From: Priestia aryabhattai | Lineage (GTDB): Bacteria > Bacillota > Bacilli > Bacillales > Bacillaceae_H | Direction of reading: 5' to 3' | Assembly: GCF_023715685.1 (NCBI RefSeq) | Contig: NZ_JAMBOQ010000010.1 | Span: forward strand, 1 to 62,757 | DNA: 62,757 nt | Part shown: in pieces, positions 1 to 8,015 of the stretch | Layout: the number at the start of each line of letters is the position of its first letter | Numbering within the stretch: position 1 is the first letter of the stretch | Program-made: the position numbers and the translations under genes | The notes under the pieces: model-generated | The model's database searches: none | What the model was told of the DNA's origin: nothing | The model's input: the letters and a program-made list of their open reading frames with translations, nothing else

Positions 1-69
1 GCGACAAGATGTCACATTGGTTTCGATCAAGCTCGCGCAGAGCTACAAATGATGTTTAAAGCAAACTAG
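1..69 (+). CDS. C-terminal end of a gene cut by the window edge
   Basis: Frame 1 is open from the first base to a TAG at 67-69 and encodes the last 22 residues of a protein, ending ELQMMFKAN. The fragment is too short for me to assign a family. No hairpin terminator follows it before the DoxX gene. Confidence 0.5.
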   Translation, partial: ATRCHIGFDQARAELQMMFKAN

Positions 70-225
70 TGGGTAACGTTCATAAGAAAAGGACACTCCC
101 ATTTACACAAAATTATTGACGGTCCCTGAAGTTTCTTATTTTAAATAAAAAACGTCTGTAACATACATACATAACATATATTTTCAAAGTAACTTTAACA
201 AAGAATATTATAGGAGGTGTCTGTT

Positions 226-606
226 ATGAAGTGGGTTACAAGAATTATCCAGGGACTATTAGTTATTGATTTTTTATTATCTGGAATTATGAAATTAACA
301 GGTAATAATACGGTGGTACAGGAATTTACAAAGGTCTACAATTTTCCACTAGGATTTATGTATACTATTGGGATTCTTGAAGTCTTGGGTGCACTTGGAC
401 TATTTATTGGTTATTGGAAGCCAAAACTTGCAATAGCTGCTTCTGGAGGATTAGGGCTAATCATGATAGGTGCGATATTCACCCTTTTTAATGCCGGACA
501 AGGATTAATGGCTCTAATGCCTTTAGTAGTTCTTATTTTAAGCATTATTGTATTTATAAGAAATCAAGCAATTTTAAAACAGAAATCAATAATTAAAGAA
601 GGGTAA
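226..606 (+). CDS. DoxX family membrane protein
   Basis: Protein of 126 residues with four hydrophobic segments, matching the size and layout of DoxX/DoxD-like small integral membrane proteins. The N-terminal segment carries the family-like DFLLSGIMKLTG pattern, and the second helix begins around FMYTIGILEVLGALGLF. I chose ATG 226 because AGGAGGTG lies 7 bases upstream; the in-frame GTG at 217 is part of that ribosome binding site. Members are often linked to redox or membrane-stress functions, but nothing here shows a substrate. It stands alone and is followed by a strong terminator. Confidence 0.85.
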   Translation: MKWVTRIIQGLLVIDFLLSGIMKLTGNNTVVQEFTKVYNFPLGFMYTIGILEVLGALGLFIGYWKPKLAIAASGGLGLIMIGAIFTLFNAGQGLMALMPLVVLILSIIVFIRNQAILKQKSIIKEG

Positions 607-660
607 TTGATTATACAAATAGATATTTAAGCATTCTTGTTTTTCAAACTCACATACATC

Positions 661-695
661 AAAAGCCCTTGGAATCATTAATTCCAAGGGCTTTT
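661..695 (+). terminator. Rho-independent terminator after doxX-like gene
   Basis: Near-perfect hairpin AAAAGCCCTTGGAAT / ATTCCAAGGGCTTTT, able to act in both directions. Confidence 0.85.
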
Positions 696-708
696 GATTC
701 TTACAAAC

Positions 709-743
709 TCCATTATGGTAACTAAAAATAGAAAGGGTATACA
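709..743 (+). repeat. Dispersed intergenic motif, copy 1
   Basis: Contains CATTATGGTAACTAA followed by a TATAC about 16 bases on. First of 14 copies of a motif with consensus CCGATAA, a short spacer, TTATGTTAACTAAGAATG, then TATAT and TATAC. It lies just after a terminator. Confidence 0.6.
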
Positions 744-855
744 TCTTCCTTAACTAATGTAGTGGGATAAATTAATAACTATTTAAAGAAGGGATATGGA
801 TAATAATGGTGAAATATATTTAACGTGATAAAAACAAAGAGGAAAGAGGGATATT

Positions 856-1299
856 ATGGGATTGAAAACAGATAAAATTTTTGTTAATTTACCAGTTAAA
901 GATCTAAATAAGTCCATAGACTTTTTCACTAAAATAGGATTTGAATTTAATGCCCAATTTACCAATGAAAATGCAACATGCATGGTTATTAGTGATAACA
1001 TATTTGTCATGTTGTTAGTTGAAGACTATTTCAAAATATTTACTAAAAAAGAAATTTCAGACGCAACAAAAAGCACAGAAGTTATTGTAGCATTATCTGC
1101 TGAAAGTAAAGAAAAAGTCAATGAGATTGTAAATAAGGCTCTAGCAGCTGGCGGAAAGCCTTCAAATGATCCTATTGATCAAGGTTTTATGTATGGATGG
1201 AGTTTTCAAGATATAGATGGTCATCTTTGGGAGATCATGTATATGGATGAAAGTATAATACATCAAAGCCAACAACTGACAGGCACGGAGGTTAAATAA
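856..1299 (+). CDS. VOC family (glyoxalase/bleomycin-resistance fold) protein
   Basis: Protein of 147 residues. It opens with the typical VOC strand FVNLPVKDLNKSIDFFTKIGF and closes with FQDIDGHLWEIMYMD, which holds the conserved metal-ligand Glu of this fold. The middle part KVNEIVNKALAAGGK is the usual helix between the two beta-alpha-beta modules. The family includes glyoxalases, dioxygenases and antibiotic-binding proteins, and the substrate cannot be told from sequence. Start ATG 856 follows GAGGAAAGAGGG. The gene is monocistronic, between two dispersed-motif copies. Confidence 0.88.
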   Translation: MGLKTDKIFVNLPVKDLNKSIDFFTKIGFEFNAQFTNENATCMVISDNIFVMLLVEDYFKIFTKKEISDATKSTEVIVALSAESKEKVNEIVNKALAAGGKPSNDPIDQGFMYGWSFQDIDGHLWEIMYMDESIIHQSQQLTGTEVK

Positions 1300-1363
1300 A
1301 CCACATGTAATTCTCTTCACAACGGTAATTATGGTACTGTGTTTTTAGATGATATATAAGATT

Positions 1364-1400
1364 AAAAAAGGACAAACCATATACGGTTTGTCCTTTTTTG
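1364..1400 (+). terminator. Terminator after VOC gene
   Basis: Stem AAAAAGGACAAACC / GGTTTGTCCTTTTT followed by a T run. Confidence 0.9.
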
Positions 1401-1409
1401 TTATGTTTT

Positions 1410-1454
1410 CCGATAATAATGGTTATGTAAACTAAACTTGTATATGATATACAA
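1410..1454 (+). repeat. Dispersed intergenic motif, copy 2
   Basis: CCGATAATAATGGTTATG, then AAACTAA and TATATGATATACA. Here the distal part could act as a -10 element for the next gene. Confidence 0.6.
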
Positions 1455-1486
1455 AGGTAATTTTGTTAAAAATTAAGGAGATCCGT

Positions 1487-2011
1487 ATGAAAGAAAAAAT
1501 TAAATTGCAATTAGAAAGCTTAGTAGGGTCTAAATTAAACAATATTGGAAGAGCATCGAATCTTTTTTTGCTTGAGCTAGGAGAAAGGTTATCAATAATT
1601 AGAAGAGGAAGAACTATAGAATTAAGTGAATATGCTTTAAATATTCAATGTTCATGGCGTATTACGAAGGAGAACAAGATTGTAGTAGCTTCAGGAGATC
1701 TTTACTCTCCCAGTTCAGATTGGAATGTAGATAAAGAGGACTTTGACTGGGATGTGCAAGGAAACAATAAATTTGATGAAAAAATTGAATACCTGATGAG
1801 AAGCATAAAAGAACCATTAGTTGTAGAAAGAATCGATTCAGATGAGATTGGGGGACTAACAATCTTTTTATCTAAAGGTTTTACACTAAATGTATTCCCC
1901 GATATTTCAAGAGATGATGAATACAGTGAGTTTTGGAGATTCTTTACTCGTGGTGAAGATTGTTTCCATTTTGTTGTGACAGGTAACGGTATTGAAAAAG
2001 ATTTTAACTAA
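1487..2011 (+). CDS. Hypothetical protein
   Basis: Protein of 174 residues. ATG 1487 has AAGGAG at the right distance, so I prefer it to the upstream in-frame TTG at 1463. It is soluble, with no signal peptide or membrane segment, and rich in Trp and acidic residues (SSDWNVDKEDFDWD in the middle). It ends FHFVVTGNGIEKDFN. I do not recognise the family; the size and layout resemble the many small orphan proteins of the B. cereus group. Single gene between terminators. Confidence 0.7.
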   Translation: MKEKIKLQLESLVGSKLNNIGRASNLFLLELGERLSIIRRGRTIELSEYALNIQCSWRITKENKIVVASGDLYSPSSDWNVDKEDFDWDVQGNNKFDEKIEYLMRSIKEPLVVERIDSDEIGGLTIFLSKGFTLNVFPDISRDDEYSEFWRFFTRGEDCFHFVVTGNGIEKDFN

Positions 2012-2023
2012 GAAATACATAAA

Positions 2024-2060
2024 AACAAAAACGGTACTTTTATTAAGTGCCGTTTTTGTT
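2024..2060 (+). terminator. Terminator after 1487-2011
   Basis: AAAACGGTACTT / AAGTGCCGTTTTT hairpin with a T-rich tail. Confidence 0.85.
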
Positions 2061-2065
2061 TTGTT

Positions 2066-2109
2066 ACCTATAAAATCCATTATGTGAACTTCACATGTAT
2101 AGAATATAC
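2066..2109 (+). repeat. Dispersed intergenic motif, copy 3
   Basis: ACCTATAAAATCCATTATG, then GAACTTCACATG and TATAGAATATAC. A diverged copy directly after a terminator. Confidence 0.5.
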
Positions 2110-2212
2110 GGACACAGACAGTAAGATAATACAGAATGGAATACATATATAAAGTATGGCAGTGTCTCTTATCTCCATTGACATTAATAAGTGTTCTTTT
2201 AAAAAGTTATAG

Positions 2213-2242
2213 CAAAAAAAAAACACCCCTTATTTGGGGCGT
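2213..2242 (-). terminator. Terminator-like hairpin read on the minus strand
   Basis: On the minus strand, GCCCC AAATAA GGGGTG is followed by about ten T. No minus-strand gene ends here, so it may be a leftover of a lost gene or guard against antisense reading. Confidence 0.5.
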
Positions 2243-2312
2243 ACTCTATTATCATTATAAAACATAACCTAAAAAAAGTCTACAATTTCATTTTTTTTTA
2301 TATTATAGTTTG

Positions 2313-2330
2313 ATTACTGAATTCAGTAAT
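2313..2330. promoter_or_regulatory. 18-bp perfect palindrome, candidate operator of the monooxygenase gene
   Basis: ATTACTGAATTCAGTAAT is a perfect palindrome 37 bases upstream of the monooxygenase start, just downstream of a TATTAT sequence that could be a -10. This placement is typical of a TetR- or MarR-type repressor site. No such regulator gene is adjacent, so the binding protein is unknown. Confidence 0.5.
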
Positions 2331-2367
2331 ACTCATGGGTAAATATAAAATTGAAAGGAAAATGTCT

Positions 2368-3984
2368 ATGACACACAAACATGTCCCTGTTTTAATAGTG
2401 GGGGGAGGTCTTAGTGGCCTCACCTCTGCTCTTTTTTTGGCACGTCACAACGTTGATTATTTACTCATTGAAAAACATGCTGGTACAGCTATGCATCCAA
2501 AAGCCGGAGGGATTACATTTCGTACGATGGAAGTATTTCGACAACTTGGATTAGAAGCAGCTATCCGTACTGCTAGTGAACCGTTAGATAATATTCGCGG
2601 AAGGATTGCTGTAGAGACACTCAAAAGCATAGACCTCGAGGAATTAGAAACTGTAGATAACTCCCAAAAGGCTATTGATAAAGAGAGAATAGAAAGTTTT
2701 GAAAAGGTTAGCCCTTCAAAGCCAGCATCTTGTAATCAAATGGAACTAGAACCTATCCTTCTTCAAGCTGCTGAAGAAGGGAAGGGGCATATACGCTATA
2801 ATACTGAACTTATAGCGTATCAACAAGACGATTTAGGGGTAACGGCCACTATAATGAATCGAGAGACGGGAACGAAAGAAATAATTCGAAGTGATTATTT
2901 AGTTGCGGCAGATGGAGCTAAAAGCACAATTCGTCAACATACAAAAATTCCAACTACAGGAAGAGGAGTCATTGGTGGACATTATATTAATATCTATTTT
3001 CAGGCTGATCTAAGTCATTTTCTTAAAGGCAGCCAGTTTGGTTGGATTCAAATCCTAAATCCAGAAGTATTTGGTGCGTTCATCACAGTTAATAATCGTG
3101 ATGAATGGGTTTACCACGTGGCCTATAATCCCTCAAATGGAGAAAGTCCGGAAGATTTTTCTGAGAAGCGATGCTGCGAGATTATAAAAAAAGCTATAGG
3201 AGTTTCAAATTTCGATATTGTCATCTTCAGTATTTTACCTTGGGCAGCTGCAGAACAGACAGCCACTCGTTTTCAAGATAATCGAGTCTTTCTAATTGGA
3301 GACGCAGCTCACCTTATGCCACCTACCGGAGGATTTGGTTCAAATACAGGTATTCAAGATGCTCATAATTTAGCTTGGAAGCTGGCTGCAGTGATATACA
3401 AACAAGCTCATCCACGATTGCTCCAAACTTATCATGACGAAAGACACTATGCTGTAGAAGTAACAACGAAATATGCCAGTGATTTGTTATTTAGCATTAT
3501 AAATAAAGGTGTAAGCACCCTCAATAATATGGACCATACTGCAGTTACTGTAGGGTATAAATATAACTCAGCAGCCATTATCAAGGAAGATTCCGATACA
3601 ACACATAGAATGGATCAATTAGAACTAAACGGAAGACCAGGTACACGTGCTCCACATATGTGGTTGAAGTATCAAGATAAGTGTATATCTACCTTAGATT
3701 TAATAGGTGAAAATTTCGTCTTATTTACGGGAGAAGATAATAGTCTTTGGCGTACTGCTGCCCGAAATGTATCTTCTCACTTAGGTGTCCCTATTAATGT
3801 TTATGGTATCGGTTCACAAGGAGATTGTGTTGAGTGTGAGGATAGCTGGGAAGAATTGTACAATGTTACCTCTCAAGGAGCTGTATTGATAAGACCAGAC
3901 GGTTTTGTAGCATGGCGTACAAAGGAGGGAGAATCAAATCCCCATCTAATTCTTAAACAGGTCATGACTAACATACTATGGTAA
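2368..3984 (+). CDS. FAD-dependent aromatic-ring monooxygenase
   Basis: Group A flavoprotein hydroxylase of 538 residues. The N-terminal Rossmann motif VLIVGGGLSGLTSALFLA binds FAD. The DG motif VAADGAKSTIR lies near residue 190, and the GD motif VFLIGDAAHLMPPTGGFG near residue 310. The last 110 residues form the thioredoxin-like tail of the phenol-hydroxylase/PheA-TfdB group, ending with GAVLIRPDGFVAWR. Such enzymes hydroxylate phenolic or polyketide-like compounds, including some antibiotics, using NAD(P)H and oxygen. I chose ATG 2368 because AAAGGA lies 8 bases before it; the ATG at 2335 has no ribosome binding site. The perfect palindrome 40 bp upstream suggests repressor control. The substrate is unknown. 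Confidence 0.88.
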   Translation: MTHKHVPVLIVGGGLSGLTSALFLARHNVDYLLIEKHAGTAMHPKAGGITFRTMEVFRQLGLEAAIRTASEPLDNIRGRIAVETLKSIDLEELETVDNSQKAIDKERIESFEKVSPSKPASCNQMELEPILLQAAEEGKGHIRYNTELIAYQQDDLGVTATIMNRETGTKEIIRSDYLVAADGAKSTIRQHTKIPTTGRGVIGGHYINIYFQADLSHFLKGSQFGWIQILNPEVFGAFITVNNRDEWVYHVAYNPSNGESPEDFSEKRCCEIIKKAIGVSNFDIVIFSILPWAAAEQTATRFQDNRVFLIGDAAHLMPPTGGFGSNTGIQDAHNLAWKLAAVIYKQAHPRLLQTYHDERHYAVEVTTKYASDLLFSIINKGVSTLNNMDHTAVTVGYKYNSAAIIKEDSDTTHRMDQLELNGRPGTRAPHMWLKYQDKCISTLDLIGENFVLFTGEDNSLWRTAARNVSSHLGVPINVYGIGSQGDCVECEDSWEELYNVTSQGAVLIRPDGFVAWRTKEGESNPHLILKQVMTNILW

Positions 3985-4088
3985 ATAAACTAATACGACT
4001 GATTTAGAATTGGTTAAAATCCTTATATGTAATAAGTAGGTAATAAATAGTAAAGAAAATGTAGGATAATTAATAATGGGGGAGAGTT

Positions 4089-4652
4089 ATGCAAGGATAT
4101 TTTGCAATCATATCATTACTTTTAATGATGCTGATGGTTATAATTCGTGCTGAACAGTTGGGGAAAAAGGGAATTAAAGCTTTTAAATTTGGTAAGCTAG
4201 ATAAAAAAGATTTCTTTATTATCCCATTTGTATTACTGTTTTTTTATCTTATTTTCTCTAGTGTTTTCGATTTGCCAAAACTAGGTACCAAACTGTTTAG
4301 TAATGAAGTCTTTAGTTGGATAGGTGTAGTTTTATGCACGATGGGTTTAGTATTATTCTCGTTAAGCATAATTTCATTTGGGAAAAGTTTTAGAGTTGGA
4401 ATTGATAAAGAAAAACCAGGTGACCTTATAACAACAGGTGTTTTTGCAATTAGCCGTAATCCCATTTATACAGCTTTTGGATTTGTTTTGATAGGGACAT
4501 TCTTGATTTTACCAAACTGGATATTATTATTGTACGTATTTGCTGGATTTTGGCTTTTTAATCGTCAGGTTCAACTTGAAGAAAAATCCTTGAAAAAGAT
4601 TTACGGTGAAGAATACGAAGCATACTGTAAAAAAGTTCGTAAATACCTTTAA
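4089..4652 (+). CDS. Isoprenylcysteine carboxylmethyltransferase/phospholipid-methyltransferase-like membrane protein
   Basis: Membrane protein of 187 residues with five hydrophobic segments. The C-terminal half shows the ICMT/PEMT signature: LITTGVFAISRNPIYTAF, then RQVQLEEKSLKKIYGEEYEAY, the SAM-binding Arg-His/Asn-Pro and Glu-Glu elements of the family. In bacteria these enzymes methylate membrane-linked small molecules and are rarely characterised. GGGGAGAG precedes ATG 4089. It stands alone downstream of the monooxygenase, about 100 bp away without a clear terminator between, so the two could be co-transcribed. Confidence 0.85.
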   Translation: MQGYFAIISLLLMMLMVIIRAEQLGKKGIKAFKFGKLDKKDFFIIPFVLLFFYLIFSSVFDLPKLGTKLFSNEVFSWIGVVLCTMGLVLFSLSIISFGKSFRVGIDKEKPGDLITTGVFAISRNPIYTAFGFVLIGTFLILPNWILLLYVFAGFWLFNRQVQLEEKSLKKIYGEEYEAYCKKVRKYL

Positions 4653-4826
4653 CATTAGTTGTTGGTGGAAAAGGGTACGTCTTTCATTCATATTAAAAGT
4701 AAAAGTGGAAGATTAACATAGCCAAAAAAATAAAGAATGTGGAAAGATGTACTTAACCAAACGGGTGCGTTAGTTTAAGATGATAGTATTTGGGGATCGG
4801 AAAGTTTGAAAAGAAGAATGCAAAAT

Positions 4827-4870
4827 AAACCCCTGATGCTTCTACGTAGCGTAGATAAATCAGGGTTTTA
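4827..4870 (+). terminator. Terminator-like hairpin
   Basis: AAACCCCTGAT / ATCAGGGTTTTA with a loop that is itself self-complementary (CTACGTAGCGTAG). Confidence 0.7.
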
Positions 4871-4872
4871 TC

Positions 4873-4999
4873 TCTAAAAAATGTCTTAACTTGGTTTTTG
4901 GAAAAAGGATGTTTTTGGGGACGGAATTTTACTGATGAGCATGCAGTTGATGATTTAAAAGAATTGCTTTCATCAATTGATACATTTCAAAAATCTTAA
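4873..4999 (+). pseudogene. Gene remnant, C-terminal tail only
   Basis: An open stretch without a start encodes a tail that reads FTDEHAVDDLKELLSSIDTF and then QKS before TAA at 4997-4999. It is followed by a proper terminator and a copy of the dispersed motif, the same arrangement as after intact genes here. It is therefore probably the end of a gene whose front was deleted. Family not recognised. Confidence 0.45.
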
Positions 5000-5008
5000 T
5001 TATAGATG

Positions 5009-5040
5009 AAAAGAGTCCTCATGGAATAAGGGCTCTTTTT
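5009..5040 (+). terminator. Terminator after the remnant
   Basis: AAAAGAGTCCT / AGGGCTCTTTTT hairpin with a T run. Confidence 0.75.
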
Positions 5041-5045
5041 GTTAT

Positions 5046-5090
5046 CTCGGTAACTCACATTATGGTAACTAAAATTGAATATGACATATC
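5046..5090 (+). repeat. Dispersed intergenic motif, copy 4
   Basis: CATTATGGTAACTAAAATTG followed by AATATGACATAT. Confidence 0.6.
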
Positions 5091-5124
5091 GTCTATAAAG
5101 ATTAATTACTTTTTGCACGTATAA

Positions 5125-5156
5125 AAACGTCTATTTTTAAAATTAAATAGACGTTT
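5125..5156. terminator. Hairpin in a gene-free stretch
   Basis: AAACGTCTATTT / AAATAGACGTTT, 12-bp perfect stem. No gene ends directly before it; the 5040-5510 stretch holds three hairpins and no coding region that I can support. Confidence 0.5.
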
Positions 5157-5175
5157 CATCATTGATTTTTTAGGC

Positions 5176-5201
5176 ATCTAAAAAGGTGTACCTTTTTAGA
5201 T
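5176..5201. repeat. Short inverted repeat
   Basis: ATCTAAAAAGGT GT ACCTTTTTAGAT, two 12-bp arms separated by 2 bases. Could be an operator or an extruding hairpin; no partner is visible. Confidence 0.5.
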
Positions 5202-5302
5202 TATGTATTATATCCTCAATGAATCACTGTAACAAAAACACCAGAATAAATATAATGTTACAAATAAAAAAATTACATATTTAGGGGTTTCAGAGATTCA
5301 TT

Positions 5303-5354
5303 ATACTTTTCACTCGTAACAAAAATGGTCGTTTTTGTTACGAGTGAAAAGTAT
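5303..5354. repeat. Long perfect inverted repeat (23-bp arms, 6-base loop)
   Basis: Arms start ATACTTTTCACTCG and end CGAGTGAAAAGTAT, with loop TGGTCG. The stem is perfect over 23 bp and has GTAACAAAAA/TTTTTGTTAC at its top. It is too long for an ordinary terminator and lies 160 bp before the IS3-split gene. Role unknown. Confidence 0.7.
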
Positions 5355-5657
5355 GTAAAGTTAATTGTTTGTATGTATGTGTATGGTTCGTTATAGTTTT
5401 TATATGATTATATGTAAAAGTGTCAATGTGTGTAAAAATTCTATAGGTAGAGAAAGATTATTCTAGCAGCTAATCAACCAATGAGAATCTATCTATTTAA
5501 AAGGTGAGGAAGAATGAAGAATCAAATAAAAGAGGAAATCGTAAAATATCTAGATGGCACTGAATCTTATGTTTCCTTTATCCAACTAGAAAATTACTTA
5601 AAACAAGAAAGAATACCCTACGACGGGGAATACTCTGTTTGGTATGTCAACACTAAA

Positions 5658-6491
5658 CTAGACAGTTTTTTTAAGGTGTTTCATTTTGTATTGAATCGGA
5701 CTCATATAATCAAGTGTCCCATGGATACGCACGTGATTAAACCAATAGACATAGTCCTGTAACTCCCTTGTTAATCCTTCTAAACTAGTAAAATTCCGTC
5801 CGTTCACAAATTCCGTTTTAATGATTTTAAAGGTTGCTTCAGCGACCGCGTTGTCATATGGACAACCTTTCATGCTTAATGATCGTCCGATCGTAAATGC
5901 CTCTAGTGCTTTATCTATGAGCTTGTTTTTAAACTCATTTCCTCGGTCCGTATGGAAGAGCCGGATTTGATGAAGATTCGCTTTTATTGATGCAAATGCT
6001 CGGTAAACTAATAAGGCATCCTTATTAGGCCCTACGCTATAACCGATAATTTCTCGATTAAAGAGATCGACAAATACACATATGTAAGACCATTTTTTAT
6101 CCACTCTTACATATGTGAGATCACTGACGACAACGGACAACGCTCTCTCTTGCTTGAACCGTCGGTTCAATTCGTTTTTATGTTCTGATTCATTTGGTTC
6201 AGTAGAGCGTGGTTTAAACTGAGCTACTGTGTAGATAGAAACTAACTCTTGTTCTTTCATGATACGACCGATGCGGCGTCTTGAGACGACTTTTCCTTGT
6301 TTCTTTAGCTCATGCTTAACCTTGCGTGTCCCATAAATCTGACGATTGGCATGGAAAATGTCTATGATTGCAGTGGTAACGTCATCTTCTGTCGGACGCT
6401 CCTTCGCTTCATAATAATACGTACTTCTTGAGAGTTGTAGGACTTTGCACATTGCTGATATCGAGTATTTGTGCTGATTATTCTTGATCAC
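5658..6491 (-). CDS. IS3-family transposase OrfB (DDE integrase catalytic part)
   Basis: OrfB of 277 residues. An N-terminal HTH_21 region (MCKVLQLSRSTYYYE, RQIYGTRKVKHELKKQG) is followed by an rve/DDE core. The catalytic residues are Asp in VVSDLTYVRV, Asp in LFHTDRGNEF, and Glu in NAVAEATFKIIKTE. The ORF ends in the left terminal repeat, with its TAG completed by the flanking C. In this family OrfB is usually made as an OrfAB fusion by -1 frameshifting near the end of orfA. The two frames are 3 bases apart here and the join lies in 6480-6500. Confidence 0.92.
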   Translation of the reverse strand: MIKNNQHKYSISAMCKVLQLSRSTYYYEAKERPTEDDVTTAIIDIFHANRQIYGTRKVKHELKKQGKVVSRRRIGRIMKEQELVSIYTVAQFKPRSTEPNESEHKNELNRRFKQERALSVVVSDLTYVRVDKKWSYICVFVDLFNREIIGYSVGPNKDALLVYRAFASIKANLHQIRLFHTDRGNEFKNKLIDKALEAFTIGRSLSMKGCPYDNAVAEATFKIIKTEFVNGRNFTSLEGLTRELQDYVYWFNHVRIHGTLDYMSPIQYKMKHLKKTV

Positions 6492-6835
6492 TTTTACTTT
6501 CGTCCTAGTATCAGCGCGGCTTGCTTTAAAATATCATTCTCCATTTCTAATTGTTTATTTCGTTTGCGAAGCTCCATCAATTCTTGTTGTTCCTCGGTCA
6601 GATTATCTTTTTCTTTAAACGAACCAGACGTTTGACTTTGCTCCACCCACTTATCTAAAGAGGAAGGAGTCAAGTCATATTCACGAATAATCTCTTTTCT
6701 CGGCTTTCCACTCTGATATAGCTGCACCATCTGTTGTTTAAATTCCTCTGTAAATGTTCGACGTTCTCTTCTGATCATTGTAGATGCTCCTTTAATAGGT
6801 TATCTGTAGTCTACTTGACCTTAAAAATTCTGTCC
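5659..6835 (-). mobile_element. IS3-family insertion sequence, about 1.18 kb, apparently complete
   Basis: It carries orfA and orfB on the minus strand. Imperfect terminal repeats are AGACAGTTTTTTTAAGGTG at the left and GGACAGAATTTTTAAGGTC read inward from the right, flanked by AAC on both sides (5656-5658 and 6836-6838). The ends are placed to within a base or two. It splits the gene at 5514-7113. Confidence 0.85.
6494..6778 (-). CDS. IS3-family transposase OrfA (HTH and leucine zipper)
   Basis: OrfA of 94 residues. The HTH_8-like N-terminus RTFTEEFKQQMVQLYQSGKP is followed by the recognition part IIREYDLTPSSLDKWV. A C-terminal coiled coil, LMELRKRNKQLEMENDILKQ, serves OrfA/OrfAB oligomerisation in this family. 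GGAGCATCTACA precedes the start. It is the first gene of the element. Confidence 0.92.
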   Translation of the reverse strand: MIRRERRTFTEEFKQQMVQLYQSGKPRKEIIREYDLTPSSLDKWVEQSQTSGSFKEKDNLTEEQQELMELRKRNKQLEMENDILKQAALILGRK

Positions 6836-7229
6836 AACTAAGTGTAGCCTATCCAGTTCATGTACCTGGTCATCCTACTATTATGATGTGGCAGGGGATG
6901 TCTCTGGATTTTGCCAGAGCAATCCTTGAACTAGTATTTGAAGACTTTGAGATTACTCCTACATATGTCCCTCAGAGCCTCTATACATTAGAAGGGAAAG
7001 AAATTGACTTACCGATTGCTGAGAATTTACATTATGAGGACACGATTAAAAGGTGGGCGCCCGTTATGTTTAAGCGAACGAGTCTCTATAAAAAGGATCT
7101 TATTTCTAGGTAAGATGAGAAGAATAAGAATTTGAAATGTAATAAGTTCATATGTTCTTCAAAGGCTGTATGGGCCGTACAACCTTTATGTTTTAAATCT
7201 GCAACTTTTTGTTACATAATTGGAATAAA

Positions 7230-7297
7230 ACACATGGGAAATGAACTGCCCCCCCCAATTGTTAGACAAAAACTAATAATTGGAGTTGGCAGTTTAT
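7230..7297. repeat. Inverted-repeat remnant resembling an IS end
   Basis: GAACTGCC plus a C run and AATTGTTAGAC faces AATAATTGG and GGCAGTTT. The two arms pair across a short A-rich loop. The TGTCTAACAATTGG end and G run resemble termini of B. cereus insertion sequences, but no transposase fragment accompanies it. The surrounding 7114-8015 stretch holds only this, a dispersed-motif copy and a gene tail. Confidence 0.35.
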
Positions 7298-7319
7298 TAC
7301 ACCAGTAGTTTTTTTGAGC

Positions 7320-7363
7320 TATATATGTTATTCATTTTTAGTTTACATGAATACTCTTTCCGG
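7320..7363 (-). repeat. Dispersed intergenic motif, copy 5 (minus strand)
   Basis: On the minus strand: CCGGAAAGAGTATTCATG, then AAACTAAAAATGAATAACAT. It is the only clear copy in reverse orientation, and it lies after the 3' end of a minus-strand gene tail, so the gene-end-then-motif order is kept. Confidence 0.55.
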
Positions 7364-7425
7364 AACCCAACCTAAAAAAGAACCCTTGTCGCAGAACATT
7401 ACAATGAGCAAAGGCCTTTTTTATT

Positions 7426-7587
7426 TTATTTCGTAATCTCTACTATTCTACCACCCTCACTTTCCCATTCGTCGAGATTTACAGTATCATTTGGATCAGG
7501 AGAGTTTTCACTGTTTTCTGATATGAATAACCATTTATTTTCCACACTATAACCCCCAGTAGATAAGTTGACTGAAATAGCGCCTTC
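7426..7587 (-). pseudogene. C-terminal remnant of an unknown gene
   Basis: Minus-strand frame open from 7587 to TAA at 7426. It encodes LSTGGYSVENKWLFISE, then a Pro/Asp-rich stretch and ESEGGRIVEITK, with no start codon or ribosome binding site. Its lawful ending followed by a hairpin and a motif copy suggests the tail of a deleted gene. Family not recognised. Confidence 0.45.
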
Positions 7588-8015
7588 CTAATTTTTACTG
7601 TAATCATTCCATCTATATATAATGTGCATTACTCTATTTTATGTATGACTTATTTGCATGATTCGATAATCTTATAATGCACTCTTTGATAATAACTAGA
7701 GTAAATATAAAAACAATGAATATAGAGTAATTAATAAATATTTGTTTTTAAAGAATAATCAATAATATCACTTATAAACAAATAGAGAATATTTAAATTT
7801 ACAATATAAACAAAAACATGATTAACGTATTTTTATTAAATGTTTGTTAATTATTACTTTACTTGTAGAAAAACCCACAATATTTCGCTGTCTAATACCG
7901 CAGTCATGTTTATACTCTCATATATATGCTAAAATAACCAATAAACCAATGATCCTACAAAATGGAGTTGTGTATAAAAAAATTTCGGATTAAATACGGA
8001 GGGTCTATAGCTATC

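Larger units (their letters stand above)
5514..7113 (+). pseudogene. Small hypothetical gene split by an IS3-family insertion
   Basis: The 5' part starts at ATG 5514 with GGTGAGGA before it and encodes 48 codons ending EYSVWYVNTK. The 3' part resumes after the IS and ends ISR at 7113. Removing 5659-6835 and one copy of the 3-bp repeat AAC joins the two in the same frame (CTA across the joint, then SVAYPVHVPGHPTIMMWQGM). This gives a protein of about 140 residues. No family recognised. The clean target duplication and perfect frame suggest a recent insertion. Confidence 0.8.
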
